A stretch of 64,000 nucleotides of DNA from Paramacrobiotus metropolitanus (GCF_019649055.1 NW_026570296.1:186001-250000), one strand, 5' to 3'. Counted from the stretch's first letter, positions 22,001 to 34,530 are shown. The notes: generated from the sequence alone by a model not told the origin. Made by a program: numbers and translations.

Positions 22001-22373
22001 TCCGTATACCGAAGTTTATTTTGCTATTTCTTCAACGAAAATTTTAATAAGCGGTAAATTTAATTTGATATTTGAAGCGGCAGCAGAAACTGCTTACACG
22101 GTGAAATCCAAGTTTTTGCCCAGATGGTCAACAAGCCACAGAAACTCCAAGTCACATCCGTCCAAAAAGACAACTTTTCCGTTTGCTCGGTCGTGCAGCC
22201 AGTTGGGCAAAACGGCATTCAATGTGTCAAAATGAAACGTAACTGCAGTAGGGTAAGGCAGCCGACTTTTCTCCCCTTCTTGTGGCAGCAACATAAAAGC
22301 TGCGTTTAGGTTTTTGACGACTTCGGAAACCCAGCCAAGGGGCACGAGCTGTGTCGCCGCAACAAACGGGCCC
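19014..22373 (-). CDS. C2H2 zinc-finger-like protein, five exons (5' end not found)
   Basis: Minus-strand exons 22373-22098, 21842-21587, 20785-20652, 19450-19342, 19259-19014. Every exon has AG before and GT after, and all reading phases agree (2/1, 0/0, 2/1, 0/0), giving 339 residues to a TAA. Upstream exons must exist because 22373 starts in mid-codon. Exon 4 encodes WLECTFCRDKPIYNEIGNHM followed by LQKH: C-x2-C-x11-H-x4-H, a classic zinc finger, continuing into exon 5 with CEKC and later CPRRRC. Earlier exons carry LPYPTAVTFHFDTLNAVLPN, FLRFCAGVMADMNVS and LHVMNEYLAAEYVCSW, which I cannot place in a family. The finger suggests nucleic-acid or protein binding, but the role is unknown. A foldback copy (21165-21385) lies in intron 2. 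Confidence 0.65.
19616..19960 (-). mobile_element. Decayed retroelement C-terminal fragment
   Basis: EEIIRFIGREIRETTVEPWS and RQSVNLAIIRQNTAAV align with the tails at 15766-16131 and 51111-51890 but are more diverged. It lies in intron 3 of the zinc-finger gene. Confidence 0.5.
21165..21385 (+). repeat. Foldback repeat family, half copy
   Basis: CCCAAACGGACGTTACACCC is a diverged core. It is followed by ATATCAATAATCTGACTACA, GTGCGAAAGTAAAAGTTTTC and CACCGGGTCACTTCG, in the family's order. Confidence 0.55.
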
Positions 22374-22671
22374 CTGCAGCACGATTAAATCTGAGCCATG
22401 CACTATGTAAAACAACAACCAGTTGCAAAATTGATGTTTAAAGCTAACGGCACTGCAGAGTGCGTATGAGAAATTACATTCGGTAAATGTTTCTGAAAGG
22501 CGCGTTGAAAATCCAGACTTTAAAAACACTGGCTTTCAGTTTTTAGGATCTAGCCGGACATCTGCCAAACTGACCTTCTGTTTACACTAGCCTACGCATC
22601 TTTTGGAATTTCTAAGTTAAAAATCACAGATTTGCAGTAACCCCGCCTTTACGCACACCTTGTACATAAAC

Positions 22672-23116
22672 TTAAGGGAAATGGCCCGGTGCATGGTGCC
22701 AGAAATGGGATACATACACTAAAACTTTCGCTTTCGAGCACTCCGAATCACTTTTTTGTCATACTTTATGTCATTCTAAAGCTAAATGATTTGTATACAT
22801 TGTTCGGAAAACCGTGTGCCTTTTATAGTAAAGTTTCATAGCCATGTGCCTTTTATAGCAAAGTTTCAAAAAGATCGGGTAATAACCAGAGTTTTGGTAC
22901 ACAATAGTGCTTTTAAACTTTCCGCCCACTTTAGTACGCTATATCTCGGCAACCGGATGTTGCGCGCGCAAACGGTCTTCAGAACGATGTATACAAATCA
23001 TTTAGCTTTAGAATGACATAAAGTATTTCAAAAAAGCCTTCCGGAGTGCGCGAAAGCGAATGTTTTAGTTTATGTATCCCATTTCTGGCACTATGTACCG
23101 GGCCATTTTCCTTAAC
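22672..23116. repeat. Foldback repeat, complete palindromic copy
   Basis: Left end CTTAAGGGAAATGGCCCGGT, right end ACCGGGCCATTTTCCTTAA. Both arms carry GGGATACATA / TATGTATCCC and the GATTTGTATACAT block. Core CAACCGGATGTTGCGCGCGC at about 22949. Confidence 0.8.
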
Positions 23117-23865
23117 TGGAAAGAAATACGCTAAAGTTTTAACCTGGCCGTCCCGTAGAGTACAACACAGAGCGACAGGCTTGGGTAATAGCTGCACATT
23201 TACTGCTTTCCAACTGGAATCGAAATAAATATAAAAATCTAAACCTAGTTACATACGGTCAAGCTTAGACCTACGCATTTACAGAACGAAGTTCGAACTG
23301 GCGCTCTCAGTAGCATTGCTAGCGGCAAAACGTTTAAATCGAGCGCCGAGGCAGTGCAAAAATGCCGCTCATTAGCGGTACTACTAAATTAAATATTTTG
23401 CGATACCACTAGAATGTTGAGAAAACGCTGGCGTCTACAGTATTTGTTAAAAACATGCGGAAATATATTACCTGCATCTCTAGAAGACAAAAGCAAATCA
23501 CAATGCGGTACGATAAATATACCCGGAAAATAACGAAATTTGCTTAACCTTTGGCGTATTTATCTTTCAGGATTTACTGTACACCTTTCCCTTCTAGTTG
23601 CGCAGATCGCAGCCTCAAAACGCACCAGGGTGCATTATTTTTCACCGATTTGTGCGGTTAAAATTTTTAAAAGTTTGTTTGGCAAAAACGTAATTGCTTT
23701 TGTTAAAAATTGTAATAAAACAAAACAGTTTACGAATACATGAAATAGTTTTCTTCATCAGAAATCAGAATTAAAGCCGGTGTAAAGCAATCGGCTTCGC
23801 CGGGCGACGTGCTTGAATTATCCACTAGATTTAAAGTACGCAAAAATGCTTATTTTTAACATGCC
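23117..23865. other. No gene recognised
   Basis: AT-rich sequence without convincing exons on either strand. Confidence 0.4.
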
Positions 23866-24164
23866 CTACCAGCGGCACTTAGGACAGGTTGGGTTAGCAC
23901 GGTCAGCTTCCGCAAGGGTATCGTTATTGCGAACGGAAGTAATCCACTGTTTCATGCAATCCATGTGAACGACGTTGCGACAACATACGGTGATATGAGC
24001 GATAGCGTCATCGCTTTCATAGCAGATGAAACACTGAATCCAACCTTTGGCGTTCTGAAGTGAAAAACGCCATGATGTAAAAAACGTACAGCTACAAAAA
24101 ACGCATATTCCATCCACAGTGCGAGCTCACTCACAGCTAAGCAATCTTTTAGGGAATCTGGCAT
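23866..24164 (-). CDS. Mini RING-type zinc-finger protein, two exons, 72 residues
   Basis: Exon 1 is 24164-24135 (MPDSLKDCLA, then GT GAGT). Exon 2 is 24054-23866 after a TTCACTTCAG acceptor, phase 0, with an 80-base intron. The product is mostly one domain: QCFICYESDDAIAHITVCCR, VVHMDCMKQW, then CPKCRW and stop. The order C-x2-C ... C-C ... H-x2-C-x3-W ... C-x2-C fits a RING or RING-variant fold. Asn replaces the usual fourth ligand unless the neighbouring Cys serves instead. RING domains commonly act as E3 ubiquitin ligases by docking an E2. Nothing here identifies a substrate. The very small size could mean that additional 5' exons exist, although the ATG, donor and phase fit a complete gene. 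Confidence 0.6.
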
Positions 24165-25726
24165 TATGCGCGGAAAACCGGAAACGGGAATGAAAACTTA
24201 AAAAATCACCAGATCAATCAGTAGTCAAAGAAAACGTTAAAAGGTAACCCTATAACAGAACTAGCGAAATTTAGAAATATTACGCAGAGCTGCTAGACAT
24301 TACTGTGAGCTGTATGAACCAGGGCGGTTTGCATTTGTAAATGCGCTTGCTCTGCTCGACTTTACGTTGTCTGTTGGTGCATGTGGCTCCAAAAGAAAGA
24401 TGGACGGCAAGAGAATGGGACAGTGGTAATGAGAGCAGGCTGCGCAGGCGCCCGATTTATCGCGGCAACCGGCTTTCTTAGGGTAAAAGGCCGCTTTGTT
24501 GCAAAGCGCTGCCGCTTCAATGAAAATTCACTCGGCAAATCAGAGACCTAGAAACAGGTTATATACGATTACGAAGAGAAAAATGAAAAAAGCCAGGAGG
24601 CGGATGGCCGAGCAAAACTTAGGACCAGGCTTCACTCTTCGGCTGTGATGCAGTTTCTAAATGCAGCTTCTGATGTCTGCTTGTTGCAGTACATATTTAT
24701 ATTTAGCTGCGTTTTGTAAGAATATACTGTATATGAATTATTTAAATTACCTAACTTACAGCTGTCGTTTTTTGGTTTTATCGGTTGGAGGGGTTTAGTA
24801 ATACCGGACAGGATACTGGTCATCATTAATAACAGGTTTCGTTAATAACAGGTTTTATGTAACACTAACTTTTGGAGAGAAGTAAATTATGAAATTTCAA
24901 TGTCACGCCACAGTTAGCAGCAAGACTGAACAACAATTAGATGACTGCGCGGTACTGCGCACGTATGCAATATTATTGTTTTGTGCTTCAGCGCAGTGTT
25001 CTTCCCAAAAACCTTGTACACTTTTTGCGGCAATCGCACTGTGCGATGGTTTATCCAGTTGTCGAGGACAAATACCTCAAAATTAAGGATATTTTAGGAT
25101 AGGGTTTAAGGATAAGTACCTCAAAATCTTTAAATGCGTACGAATAAAATAGTTACAAAAAAGCTTATGCGAAACACAGCGGTTTACCAATAGAAAGTGC
25201 TAGGAAATCACATTTATTATTGTTGCAGCTAGAATTATTTCCCTTTGGAGTTTAAAGACTTGCATGAAACTGACTATAAAAGATTTATACCATTCCCGAC
25301 CCAAGTCCATCTGATTCGTAGGGTTTGTTTCCCATACAAAAATTTACCGTTAATGGTTTTTATCTAACTTTATAATAGATAATAATTACCGCAACTAGGC
25401 AAACGGAAGTACAAACGAGAACAATGAGATACTTGAATCCGCTTAAAAATTAATGATAGTCACCAAAAGTATTCGTAATTATAAGTAGCGTTTTTCCACA
25501 CATTTCACTGAAAGGGAAAACGAAAATGTGGCTCATGCAGAAGCTTGAGAATGAGAATTCTACTGCTAAGTGCATTGACAGTAACAGTCAACTCGGATTC
25601 AAAAAATTTCGAAAAGCCGGTAAAACTCAATGTGTAGGACATAAGGTAAATGAACGTTCGCATAAATATCAAACAAAATAACAAGCGCACTGACAGTACG
25701 CACATCCAAAGATAATGCGTAGTTGT
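24165..25726. other. Spacer, no gene recognised
   Basis: Only scattered short ORFs. No repeat family copy recognised. Confidence 0.4.
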
Positions 25727-26341
25727 CTACATAAATCCACGCTTTTTGGTTCCGGTTCTAGCTTTCTTCAAGGATCGATCCGGTGACTCAATCCTTCGCT
25801 TTTTAGCATCAACGGCGGAGACTTCAACGTTTGAACGCGGCATGCTGTTACCGCCAACGGCGTTTTCACAATGAATTTCAGTAACATTTTGCTGAGCTTC
25901 TATTTTCACAGATCCGTCCAATTTTACTACGTTACCAGGATACCTGAAACCGGTAGAGCTACTGTAAATAAAAGTCACCTGGCTTAAGATAAAAAACATA
26001 AAATCGCAGTAAACATATGCTGTCAATCCCATCTTACTGTTAAGTACATATAATTGAAATAATGCAACCGATTGTTACCTCGTCTTATCGGTGTCGTTGG
26101 TATATTCGATTTCATATGGCTCATCAAAAAATCGCCGGCAACCCGAAAACAGAATGCTGGTTTTAGACCGTCCGAACAAAGATTCCCAATAACTAACAGG
26201 TTTTGACAAGAGATCTGTTGTTGCGCTGTTTTCGTTGAGGCTGCCATGGATGCTATCTTGCTGATAAATTTTGCTATCAGTATGTTGAGGTAAACAGTAA
26301 CGAAAGCATAAATGCATGTCATTTACGAATAACGTTTTCAT
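25727..26341 (-). CDS. Small protein with basic C-terminus, two exons, function unknown
   Basis: Exon 26341-26079 (ATG start chosen, donor AG|GTAACA) joins exon 25961-25727 (acceptor TTATTTACAG) with matching phase, 165 residues. Visible segments: YWESLFGRSKTSILFSGCRR, FFDEPYEIEYTNDTD, then FRYPGNVVKLDGSVKIEAQQ. The C-terminus is strongly basic (KKRRIESPDRSLKKARTGTK), like a bipartite nuclear localisation signal. No family recognised. The start is uncertain because the frame is open for some distance upstream of the ATG. Confidence 0.45.
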
Positions 26342-26968
26342 TTTGCTGTTATTCCGTGCTTGACTCACGAGAATCTTCAAAATTTTTGCAAAATAAAAGT
26401 GACGAGTCACCCGCAGACGTATTTATAAAATAATTAATGCATTATGTCGCTCTCTGATAAAGCGCAAAGCAGTACAAGGGATGATTGTGAGATTCGGCAC
26501 GCAAAGACTGCATGGAAAAGCTACAGAAGGGAAAAGCTACAGAAGGCGCTGGCAGTGTGAGAAGCGAGTGCACAACTGAGCAAGGGGCGTGCTAGTTTTG
26601 CGGCAATCAACTTTTGCAATGCTGTTGTTGCAAGCTTATAAGCGCCAACGACACAGGTACATGGAAGTAAGCGGCCTACAGTTTCAATGTGTAAGTATCA
26701 AGGCACTGACCAGCCTGCCTTCGAGTATGAAATGCAGTAAACCGGAAGAGACCTCGAGGAACAACTGTTTAAATACAACAAATTTAGGCCGACATGTTTG
26801 AAAATTACAATTAACGTAGATGGTAGGCATCATAAAAAAGAATAAAAGCGCAAAATTTATACCGTTTCGCAGTAAGAACAATCATCTTATTTTATCCCGA
26901 AGTTTCATAGACAGCAGCTACGGACAGATTTGCTGAACACCATCCCGCTGGCCGACAACTACCGTACA
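26342..26968. other. Spacer between unknown gene and transposase
   Basis: No coding evidence. The 3' end of a CACTA element should lie in or near this stretch, but I could not find a matching terminal repeat by eye. Confidence 0.35.
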
Positions 26969-29900
26969 TTATACAATGTACTTTGCATTTGGCACAAACA
27001 CTACAAACGCAACTTTAGAAACATCTCTGAACACTGAAACAACAGGTCGAAATAAGCTTTCGATATCCAGAACTGAGAACGTATTTGCTTGAGAAATACA
27101 TTTGCGAACAAATTCGCATGGCCTGCCATCAGCTAACTTGAAAAAAGGAACCGTCTGCATGCGCTTTACGACTGCAACAATTCTCGACTGATCACGGAAA
27201 AATAGAAAACCGTGAATCTCTACCACCTCACAATCGTACAGCTGAAAGATGCTGTTGCAATGCATCGTGCGGCGGTTATAGCTTTTGGCTTCCAAAGGGA
27301 CACAGTCGCTTCTCATTATTCGCTGGTATACACAAGCATCGTCAACGTTAAGGCCATGTAGGGCATGCATCCAGTCGGGATTCACAGTTCTTTCAGGTCG
27401 TCCCTTTGGAACATACTCCCAACGCCCTACTTTTATTGACCCAACTACGCGTACAGTTTCGCTGTTTGTCCGGATAAATTCCTCCTGTTGGAAACTTCTA
27501 GCTATTTGGCTAAGAAGGTCAGTAGTGCCGTGCACAGATCGCATTAGGGTTCCAAGAAAATCTTCGAAGCAGAAAGTGGAAGTATGATAAACTGGACCCC
27601 AGTGCCTCAAACTGTCTGGCAGGTGAGAAATTTGATGTAAATTGTATAGCATCTTCCGCTCTCCATAAAGCTGCTGGAATGATTCCAGGTACTTTTTCAG
27701 CAACATTTTTGCGCTTGTAGCATGGGCATCCAAATCGCCATGACACAAACTGTGATCCATAAGGACCAAATGCACAGCGAGAACGAGGTCAATCAAGTTG
27801 TTATAAAGAACATCCGGCAGTATACCATCCAAAGAATAAAAAGCTGCGTAAAGCAAAAATTGCAAGTACTCAGCACCAGTTTGCTTCACCCGCGTCGACA
27901 ATTCCGCATAGGTTCGATTGAAGAGGCTTGGAAATTTTAGGCTTTTAGATCTCGAATCAACACGTTCTTGCCACGTAATTGCGAGCAGTTTCCGTCTTTT
28001 GTCGTGCATATCTGAATAAACTTTTATATCAGCCATACTGTCTTTGGTCCAGTATCGAAACAGATAACGCACGTGGCCGATTCCAACTGCGTGCAGAATG
28101 TCTGGTGGCGCTCCGGAACCAGGGTCAAAAGAATTAATGCGCAGTAACCGGCTAGGACGAATAACACCTTGAAACGCCGCACCGGTGCTAACAGCTTGTT
28201 TTGCATTTTCACATGAATCGCGTCTGCTGCGATTATCGTAGGCTGCTCCCGGAATGAAAGGATAAACCCGAACGCTTCGATTACCAGCACCACTTCGTTT
28301 GCCTGGATGGTAACATACAGTGCACCCGTATTCGCCATGGAATGACCCGTGTCCTAATGCTGCCATTCTTGCAATGCTGTCGGCCACTAACAGTGGAGCT
28401 CGCACAGTGAACAGCCGTGTAGATACACTGATACCACTGTTTTCTAACGCAGTAGTTTCGCGAGAAAATAGGTCCAACAGTATATGGACTGGTGGGAGAT
28501 GTGGACCAGTAGCTAAAGCGTACAAAAACCTTGTACGGTAGCGCAAACGCGGTGGCAACTCGTTAATTATGAAACTCACTGCTAGCACTTTCCCATTGTC
28601 GCTTCCGTTTATTCCGAACGTCGAACCTTCATCCACATGAAAGGTTAGTGAAATAAAGTTCGGTTCGCTCTTGATCCGCTGGTATAAACTCCCTTGCATT
28701 ACGTCCAGTGATTGTATCTCAGAGACACTTGTTGAATTCAGGAGTAATTTAGCTGTAGATGATAACAAAAAGCGTCGAAGCAAATTGTCCAGTGAGAATG
28801 TAACAAAAACTCCAGAGTTGCTTTTCTTGGCGATCGGCGCGCTCTTGCATTTAGGGTGTGAACAGTATACCAGGTTACTGAGCAGCATTTCTTGGCCAAT
28901 GTATTTGCCATGATGTACACAAAACTGATGGCGTTCATATTCAAGAAGATGCGGTTTCAGCGATTTATCCAAGTAATAGAGATTTGCTGGAAGATTACGT
29001 TGCCGCCCAGTTATGAAGTTCAGCATGCTGTCCTGCTGCGAACGCGACAATTTGTGCTTGCGCACGGCACGTAGAAATGCAACCATGTCGGTAACGGTGT
29101 CGACACGAGGAAATTCCGTAGCGTCGGTGCTCTCAGTTGAGCTGCTCCCTTCAAACAAACGTTCATTTGGTGGTACTGCTGCAGGATCAGTTGCAAACAA
29201 GCGGCCCACTGGCTCCACCTAAAATGTTCAGAGGCGATAGTTGAGTTGAACGTACTGAAATAGTAGATTACTTCAGCAATATGGAGATATGCCATGTGAT
29301 AATAATTCAGCTAGTGGGAATCATTCCAACATAACGTAGGTAAGAAAAAGTTGTCAAAGCAAAAAGGTCAGGTCGCAAAAATCTTTGATAATCGTTGCAC
29401 ATTAAAACTATGAAGAATATCCATCCAATTTCAAAGGGGGGAGCGCATTACGCGTTTTAACTACATTTCCGAATCGGAAAGGAAATCAGTGTTCTTTCTG
29501 TGGTTGATGTATCATGTTTTTGTATATACGGTATACAGTAGTTGTATATTCAGTGTTCGTTTTTAAAAAAAATAATATTATTCGTCCCAGTTTTTTAGTA
29601 TTATACTGTTAATAAATCACATTCTTGGTATGTACGCAAAACTATCAGTCACACGAAAGTTCGGTACAGCTTTGACTGGAAGAGCGATGCGGGCGATACG
29701 GCCGATACTCCCGATACGCATGTGCGGTACCCTTTTTGCACGATTCGCTCGTCATAATTTTTTACTGTGCATTAATGTGTAACCAGTGTATACGGTATAC
29801 AGATGCGTTTATACACGGTGTACGGTAAGTACTGTGTGCTTTGTGCACTCTCTTCGCATATTACTTGTGAAAATATTAGGAAAACCACGACGCTATCTCG

Positions 29901-30216
29901 ACTCGTATCAACAGATACCGCTAATTTAAGTTAAGTTTCCGATAGTTTGTTTAAAAAAATATACAGCAGAGGTTACTTATAGTTATGCAAAATCCGTCTG
30001 GAAATTAGCTTTTAATCCACGTCCACTCACCTCATTCTGAGCGACTTTTTGAACAGGATGAACTTGTCGAAGTACAAAATTGTCATTCCGGTATTCCTGC
30101 TTTTTGCGATAATATGTACTATTAGGCATAATATCCCCATACAAGTATGCGTTATATCTACTACGCTTCTTTGCAGAGCGAAAACTTTCGCCAGCAGCGG
30201 ACACGCGTTTTGGCAT
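26969..30216 (-). CDS. CACTA/EnSpm-type transposase, two exons, open reading frame intact
   Basis: Exon 1 is 30216-30031 (MPKRVSAAGESFRSAKKRSR ... VAQNE then GTGAGT). Exon 2 is 29218-26969 after a CATTTTAG acceptor. Both are phase 0; 811 residues without a break. The middle carries the Tnp2-like block (FISLTFHVDEGSTFGINGSD, VSFIINELPPRLRYR, FLYALATGPHLPP, then GCTVCYHPG). The C-terminal part has YNLHQISHLPDSLRHWGPVY and STFCFEDFLGTL, typical of the domain that follows Tnp2 in plant and animal CACTA proteins (DUF4218-like). Such proteins cut and paste DNA flanked by CACT(A/G) ends. Integrity suggests recent activity or co-option. Exon 1 resembles the short KRSRY-type N-terminus seen in related animal proteins. 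Family assignment is from motif memory. Confidence 0.7.
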
Positions 30217-30705
30217 TTTCTAGAGCACTAAGCGGAGTCTATTTGAAGATACTGCAACCACTGCAACTGCAACGGCACCACAAGGCTGGCGCAAGGCACA
30301 AAGGCGCTTTGTCTGGCTAACGGGGTTCAGATTTCCGCTGACGTCCTAATTTAGGCTAGTAATCGCTGCTTAGTTAACAGGTGTGAGAAAGCGCGGACCT
30401 GGAGCGTCCGCGCAACGCAGTTAACAAAAGCATATTGTGCATTAACCACCGGGTACAAATTTTCTTGTCGCTACACCAAAATGCTTCGGTAACCGATGAA
30501 TTCCCCCAGTCTAAAAAGAAATTATCGCCGCTCAACCGGCAAAGTAATCGAAATTTTTGCACTAACAGTCTGCTCCCAACGTCCACCAGAACATTCGACA
30601 AGTAATAGTTGGCTTTTATGGTTTTTAAAGTACTGGTTTTTATGCAACTTTAATTAGGTGTTAGACACTGTCTTTTCTTGGTTTATGGTTGATTAAGTCA
30701 TTAGA
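30217..30705. other. Divergent intergenic region, possible shared promoter
   Basis: 489 bases separate the ATG codons of the transposase (minus) and the multi-exon gene (plus). A short minus ORF (30601-30374) has no splice or motif support. No clear TATA box. Confidence 0.35.
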
Positions 30706-33700
30706 ATGTCTTTTTCGCCTAAAAACTTGCGTCGACGCCATTCTCCTGCACAGAATGCTGATTTATCTGTGTTTGACGCTCATGATCAAATACATCAGGC
30801 CCATGCCGATCGAAAAGGTTCAAGAAAAATAGGGCCACCGTACTCTGGTGGCTGCTTTTAATTGCATTTTAGTGTGCAACCACGTTGCGTTTCAGATTAT
30901 GTCTTGGTGCGATTCGTCGAAGATCAGAAGAGCCTGCTCTTGAACATGGCTAAGTCATCTACGAAAAACGACTGGAGACTAATGGAGAGCCAGTATTATG
31001 GGCCAATTCTCGAAGAAAAGGATGTCATTCTCGCGCGCGCTAGCAAAGCAATGGATCCATCCCGACGGTTTTACGAAGCCGTTGTCGTGCGAATCGCTGC
31101 CATAGAAGAAACGTTACAGGAAAAACGCGGTGACCTTTCAAAGACTGTAAGCTGGTTTTAAAACTTGGTATTTATTCAGTTAATTAGGCTAATGTTAATG
31201 AATAGCTTTTTTCGGAAATTAGTTTAATTGTTGCTGTAAATGAAAACAGTTTGACTACTTAGCGATGCCGGTCAGGTTTTCTTTGCCGCCCGTTTGCCTT
31301 TGCCTTTACAGTTTGCCTTTTTCAAATTTGCGTGTGCCTTTGCTTTTATCATCAAAAAACCTTAACCGTTCTAATTTACCCTTAAACAACCTTTCTAATT
31401 ATCTTTAAGGTTGACAATACAATTTTGTTCCACAGAATACCATCAAGAACCTTATCGATCAACCTCGAGCTGCTCAGTGTCTATACGTATTTATGCGCAT
31501 GGCTGCATAAATTTTTGTTTAACCACTTTGGGTCCGCGCTTTTGGTTTTGCTTTGGTATTATCCGCAGTTTATTGCAATGCTGAAGTGAGTGAACTAAGT
31601 GCACTGTAGGCAAACCCCCAAAAACGTGGTTCCGTTATGTCACCAAGCAAAAGCGCCGATGACATCGACTTTTTGGATTCGCTGCCTCGCGCAAGCACTT
31701 CCGGTGGCGGCGCCTGGATGTTTGACCCGTTTACCGGAGAAAAACTAGGTACGCGGTACGAACGCAAGCTAAATAAATGGAGTTTCTGTAACAGCTTTAT
31801 GAATATTTCAGCCGACGTGTCCAGTAAGAACAGCGATCGACCGGCTGTTCACAATACTTCCGGCAAGTATTTCAAAATTTTGCTTAATCGTTTTATACGC
31901 ACTGATTCAATGGCGCTGTAGCATATCGTGTTTGGTATAAACAGATTTACCAATTTCGTCTATCGTGTAAATGCAAGACATATTGCAGTATCTGTACATC
32001 TATTATTTGCTAACTAAATTTTGTACAGGCGAAGCTTTAGAATTTGTGTTGTGTTGTTACAGCTGTTTATTAAATTGAGATGGGGAACTGCAGCTATTTG
32101 GCACATCTTTAGTCCTCGTCTGTTGCTAATATACTGTCGTGCAGCTTTTTAACCTGTTATACCGGAATCGGACACTTAGCTTCTATGACTACCTATTTTA
32201 ATTACTAAATAGTACAGACGCCTCTGACCGCGGCTATAATTCTTTTGCGATTATTTGGGCGTCCGTACGAAACTTTCTAAAAATTAGCAGCAGGTGATTT
32301 TGTCTGAATCGCAAAAGACGTTTCTACGTAAACTACTCGGGCATTTCTGTACAAACGGCGTTTTAGAACACGCGGTCATATAGCCAAAGTGGCCGGTACG
32401 TCAGAATTACCACAGTAGAGATAGCACCTCCTATTTCTAAAGTTTCGACAACCTTGCTAAAAATTTATTTAAATTATACAACATGTTGCTGTGTAATTTA
32501 TTCGTGGGATGACTAATAGCTGTTTTGCGAATGTAGAGGGCATTACTCGCAAAATGTTGGATATTGGAATCACCAGAAGGGAAACAGCAGAACTGTCTTA
32601 AAGCGCTTTCTGTTTTACTTGCAGAAAAACACGTTTCTTCTTGGAGCGACGGCACTGGTTATTCCAAATCTGCTAAAGCATCCCGGGGCATTCGAGTTAT
32701 GGGTGAGATTCTTGCAGATTATTTACATTACATTTCGTAACCCGTCTATCAAACGCAGGCTTGTCATCTTAGCTATCGTTAATTGCTCTCGGTACTCAAC
32801 CTTTTTACGGCCTTCCTTATCTTCGATAGTAGCATTTTTATGTTTCTTCATGACTAGCTTGTTTACAAAATGTCCGTTGATAAAAATGTTTTTATTTTCA
32901 CGGTCTAAGATTTACTCGCAAAGAGTGCAATGTAAATCTGCATGCTATCGTGAGAAACATTAAGGAAACTGACTTAGTTAGATAAACGTAATCACAAAAC
33001 AAAAACCGTACAGCAATAACCATTGAAATTACATTTTTTGCTGTTCTCTATCGTCCTCGATCTCCGAACCGGCTTGTGCTTAACCTCAACATGAATTTTT
33101 TTAATATTATTATCTAGAATATCCGGACAGTGATTCGGACAGTAATGCGAACGAAGCAAACGACGAGCGCACCGTAACCCCGAAAGGCAAAATCTGTCCC
33201 GGAATGCCTATATCCGGAATCCGGTCTGCAACTATGGCTGGCTTAAAACGGCGAATTGGAGAAGTCGCAGGTGGCACTTTCGCGGATGACGAGACTTCGA
33301 ATTCCGGTAGGTGACACTCTAGTTTAGGCAGAATTTTGAATTAATCGTGAAATAAAAAATAAAAATACAGTTTCAAAAAGTTTATTCTTTATGAAACAGG
33401 CGAACCGGAAATGCAGTTGTTCGGTGAGGCGGCTCGTTCTGCAAAAAAAGGTGAATTTATCCATAATATACAGCTCTTATTTGTGTTTAAACCTGTTCTA
33501 ATTTTGCAGACAAGGTAGCCAGGAAAGAACGCTTGAAGGTTCCACCAAAAAAACCTGAGGGTAAAGCTGTGCACTGTAAACAAGTACATTCTCTTAAACT
33601 TGCTGTACATTGTTCGCATTAATATTTATTGTACTGCTGATATTATTTATCTATTTTGCACAGCCATCAAATATAAGGCGCTGAGTGAAATATCCACCGC

Positions 33701-34530
33701 TTACTATCCACCACCGAATCGCAGTTCGATTTTTTGCAGTGAACTACTGAATTTAATTAATAAAAATAGAAACCAGTGTAATTGTGAGCTGTTACAGATG
33801 GCATCTTCAAAAAGAAAGAGCAATCCCACACTTCACGACGGGGGAAACCGGCGGCCGGTAAGAACTGTTCGCGAAACGGTCTCTTGCCGTGGCTTGACTT
33901 TCAAACCCGTGTTGTATGCAGTATCTATGCCGCATGAAGTTTAACAAAACAGTTTCCTGGTTCTCTAATTATTTAGACAAGAAAGAGCTGCTGCACGGAA
34001 TCAAGATATCGCTCAACACCAAAGGCGCGGATAAAATGGAGCTTTTTCCGGGCGCCGCTCGTTACCTTCCTCGCGGGAGATTGATGAATTTCAAGGCCCA
34101 CTGGCATCGTAGCCACCCGATGACCGACGCCGTGAATCTAGCATGTATGATCTTCGGAACGACCGAAAACATTCTGCTTTTGTTTGACGGAGCGCATTTT
34201 GGCCTGAAAGCGGCGCTCGGAGCTGACGTAGTGCGCGATTTGCCGGGTACGTAACAACGGAATCTACCCGAATGAATAAAATTACATGAATAAGCAATAT
34301 AATATTATTTTGTTTTTATTTATGCCTAATTTTGCAAGCATTTTGGTTGCTCAGTAACGTTATCTTGGCTATCGATTTCAGCATTTATCAACAGCGAACA
34401 TCCGGGTATCGTCTCTGGAAGCCAAGAAGCAGTCAAGGAGGAACTGTTGTACAAGGCATTTAGTCGCAAAGTGTGGTACCTGCGCACGGGACCGAAGACC
34501 GGCACAAAAGATTCGACTCCGGAGCTCTGA
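30706..34530 (+). CDS. Eleven-exon gene, possible BEN-domain-type nuclear protein
   Basis: Exons 30706-30847, 30896-31146, 31436-31486, 31610-31823, 32625-32702, 33118-33306, 33400-33450, 33510-33560, 33798-33857, 33953-34246, 34382-34530; 509 residues. From exon 4 on, every junction is phase 1, and all boundaries have AG/GT. The third exon and the first donor (TCTG|GTGGCT) are weakest. The N-terminus has YVLVRFVEDQKSLLL and FYEAVVVRIAAIEE, like the small SH3-like module that starts many invertebrate BEN proteins. The middle is acidic then basic (PDSDSDSNANEANDE, RKERLKVPPKKPE). The C-terminus (YLPRGRLMNFKAHWHRSHPM, NLACMIFGTTENILL, FINSEHPGIVSG) is all-helical looking and may be a BEN domain, which binds DNA and represses transcription. 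The identification is tentative, the gene structure less so. Confidence 0.6.
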
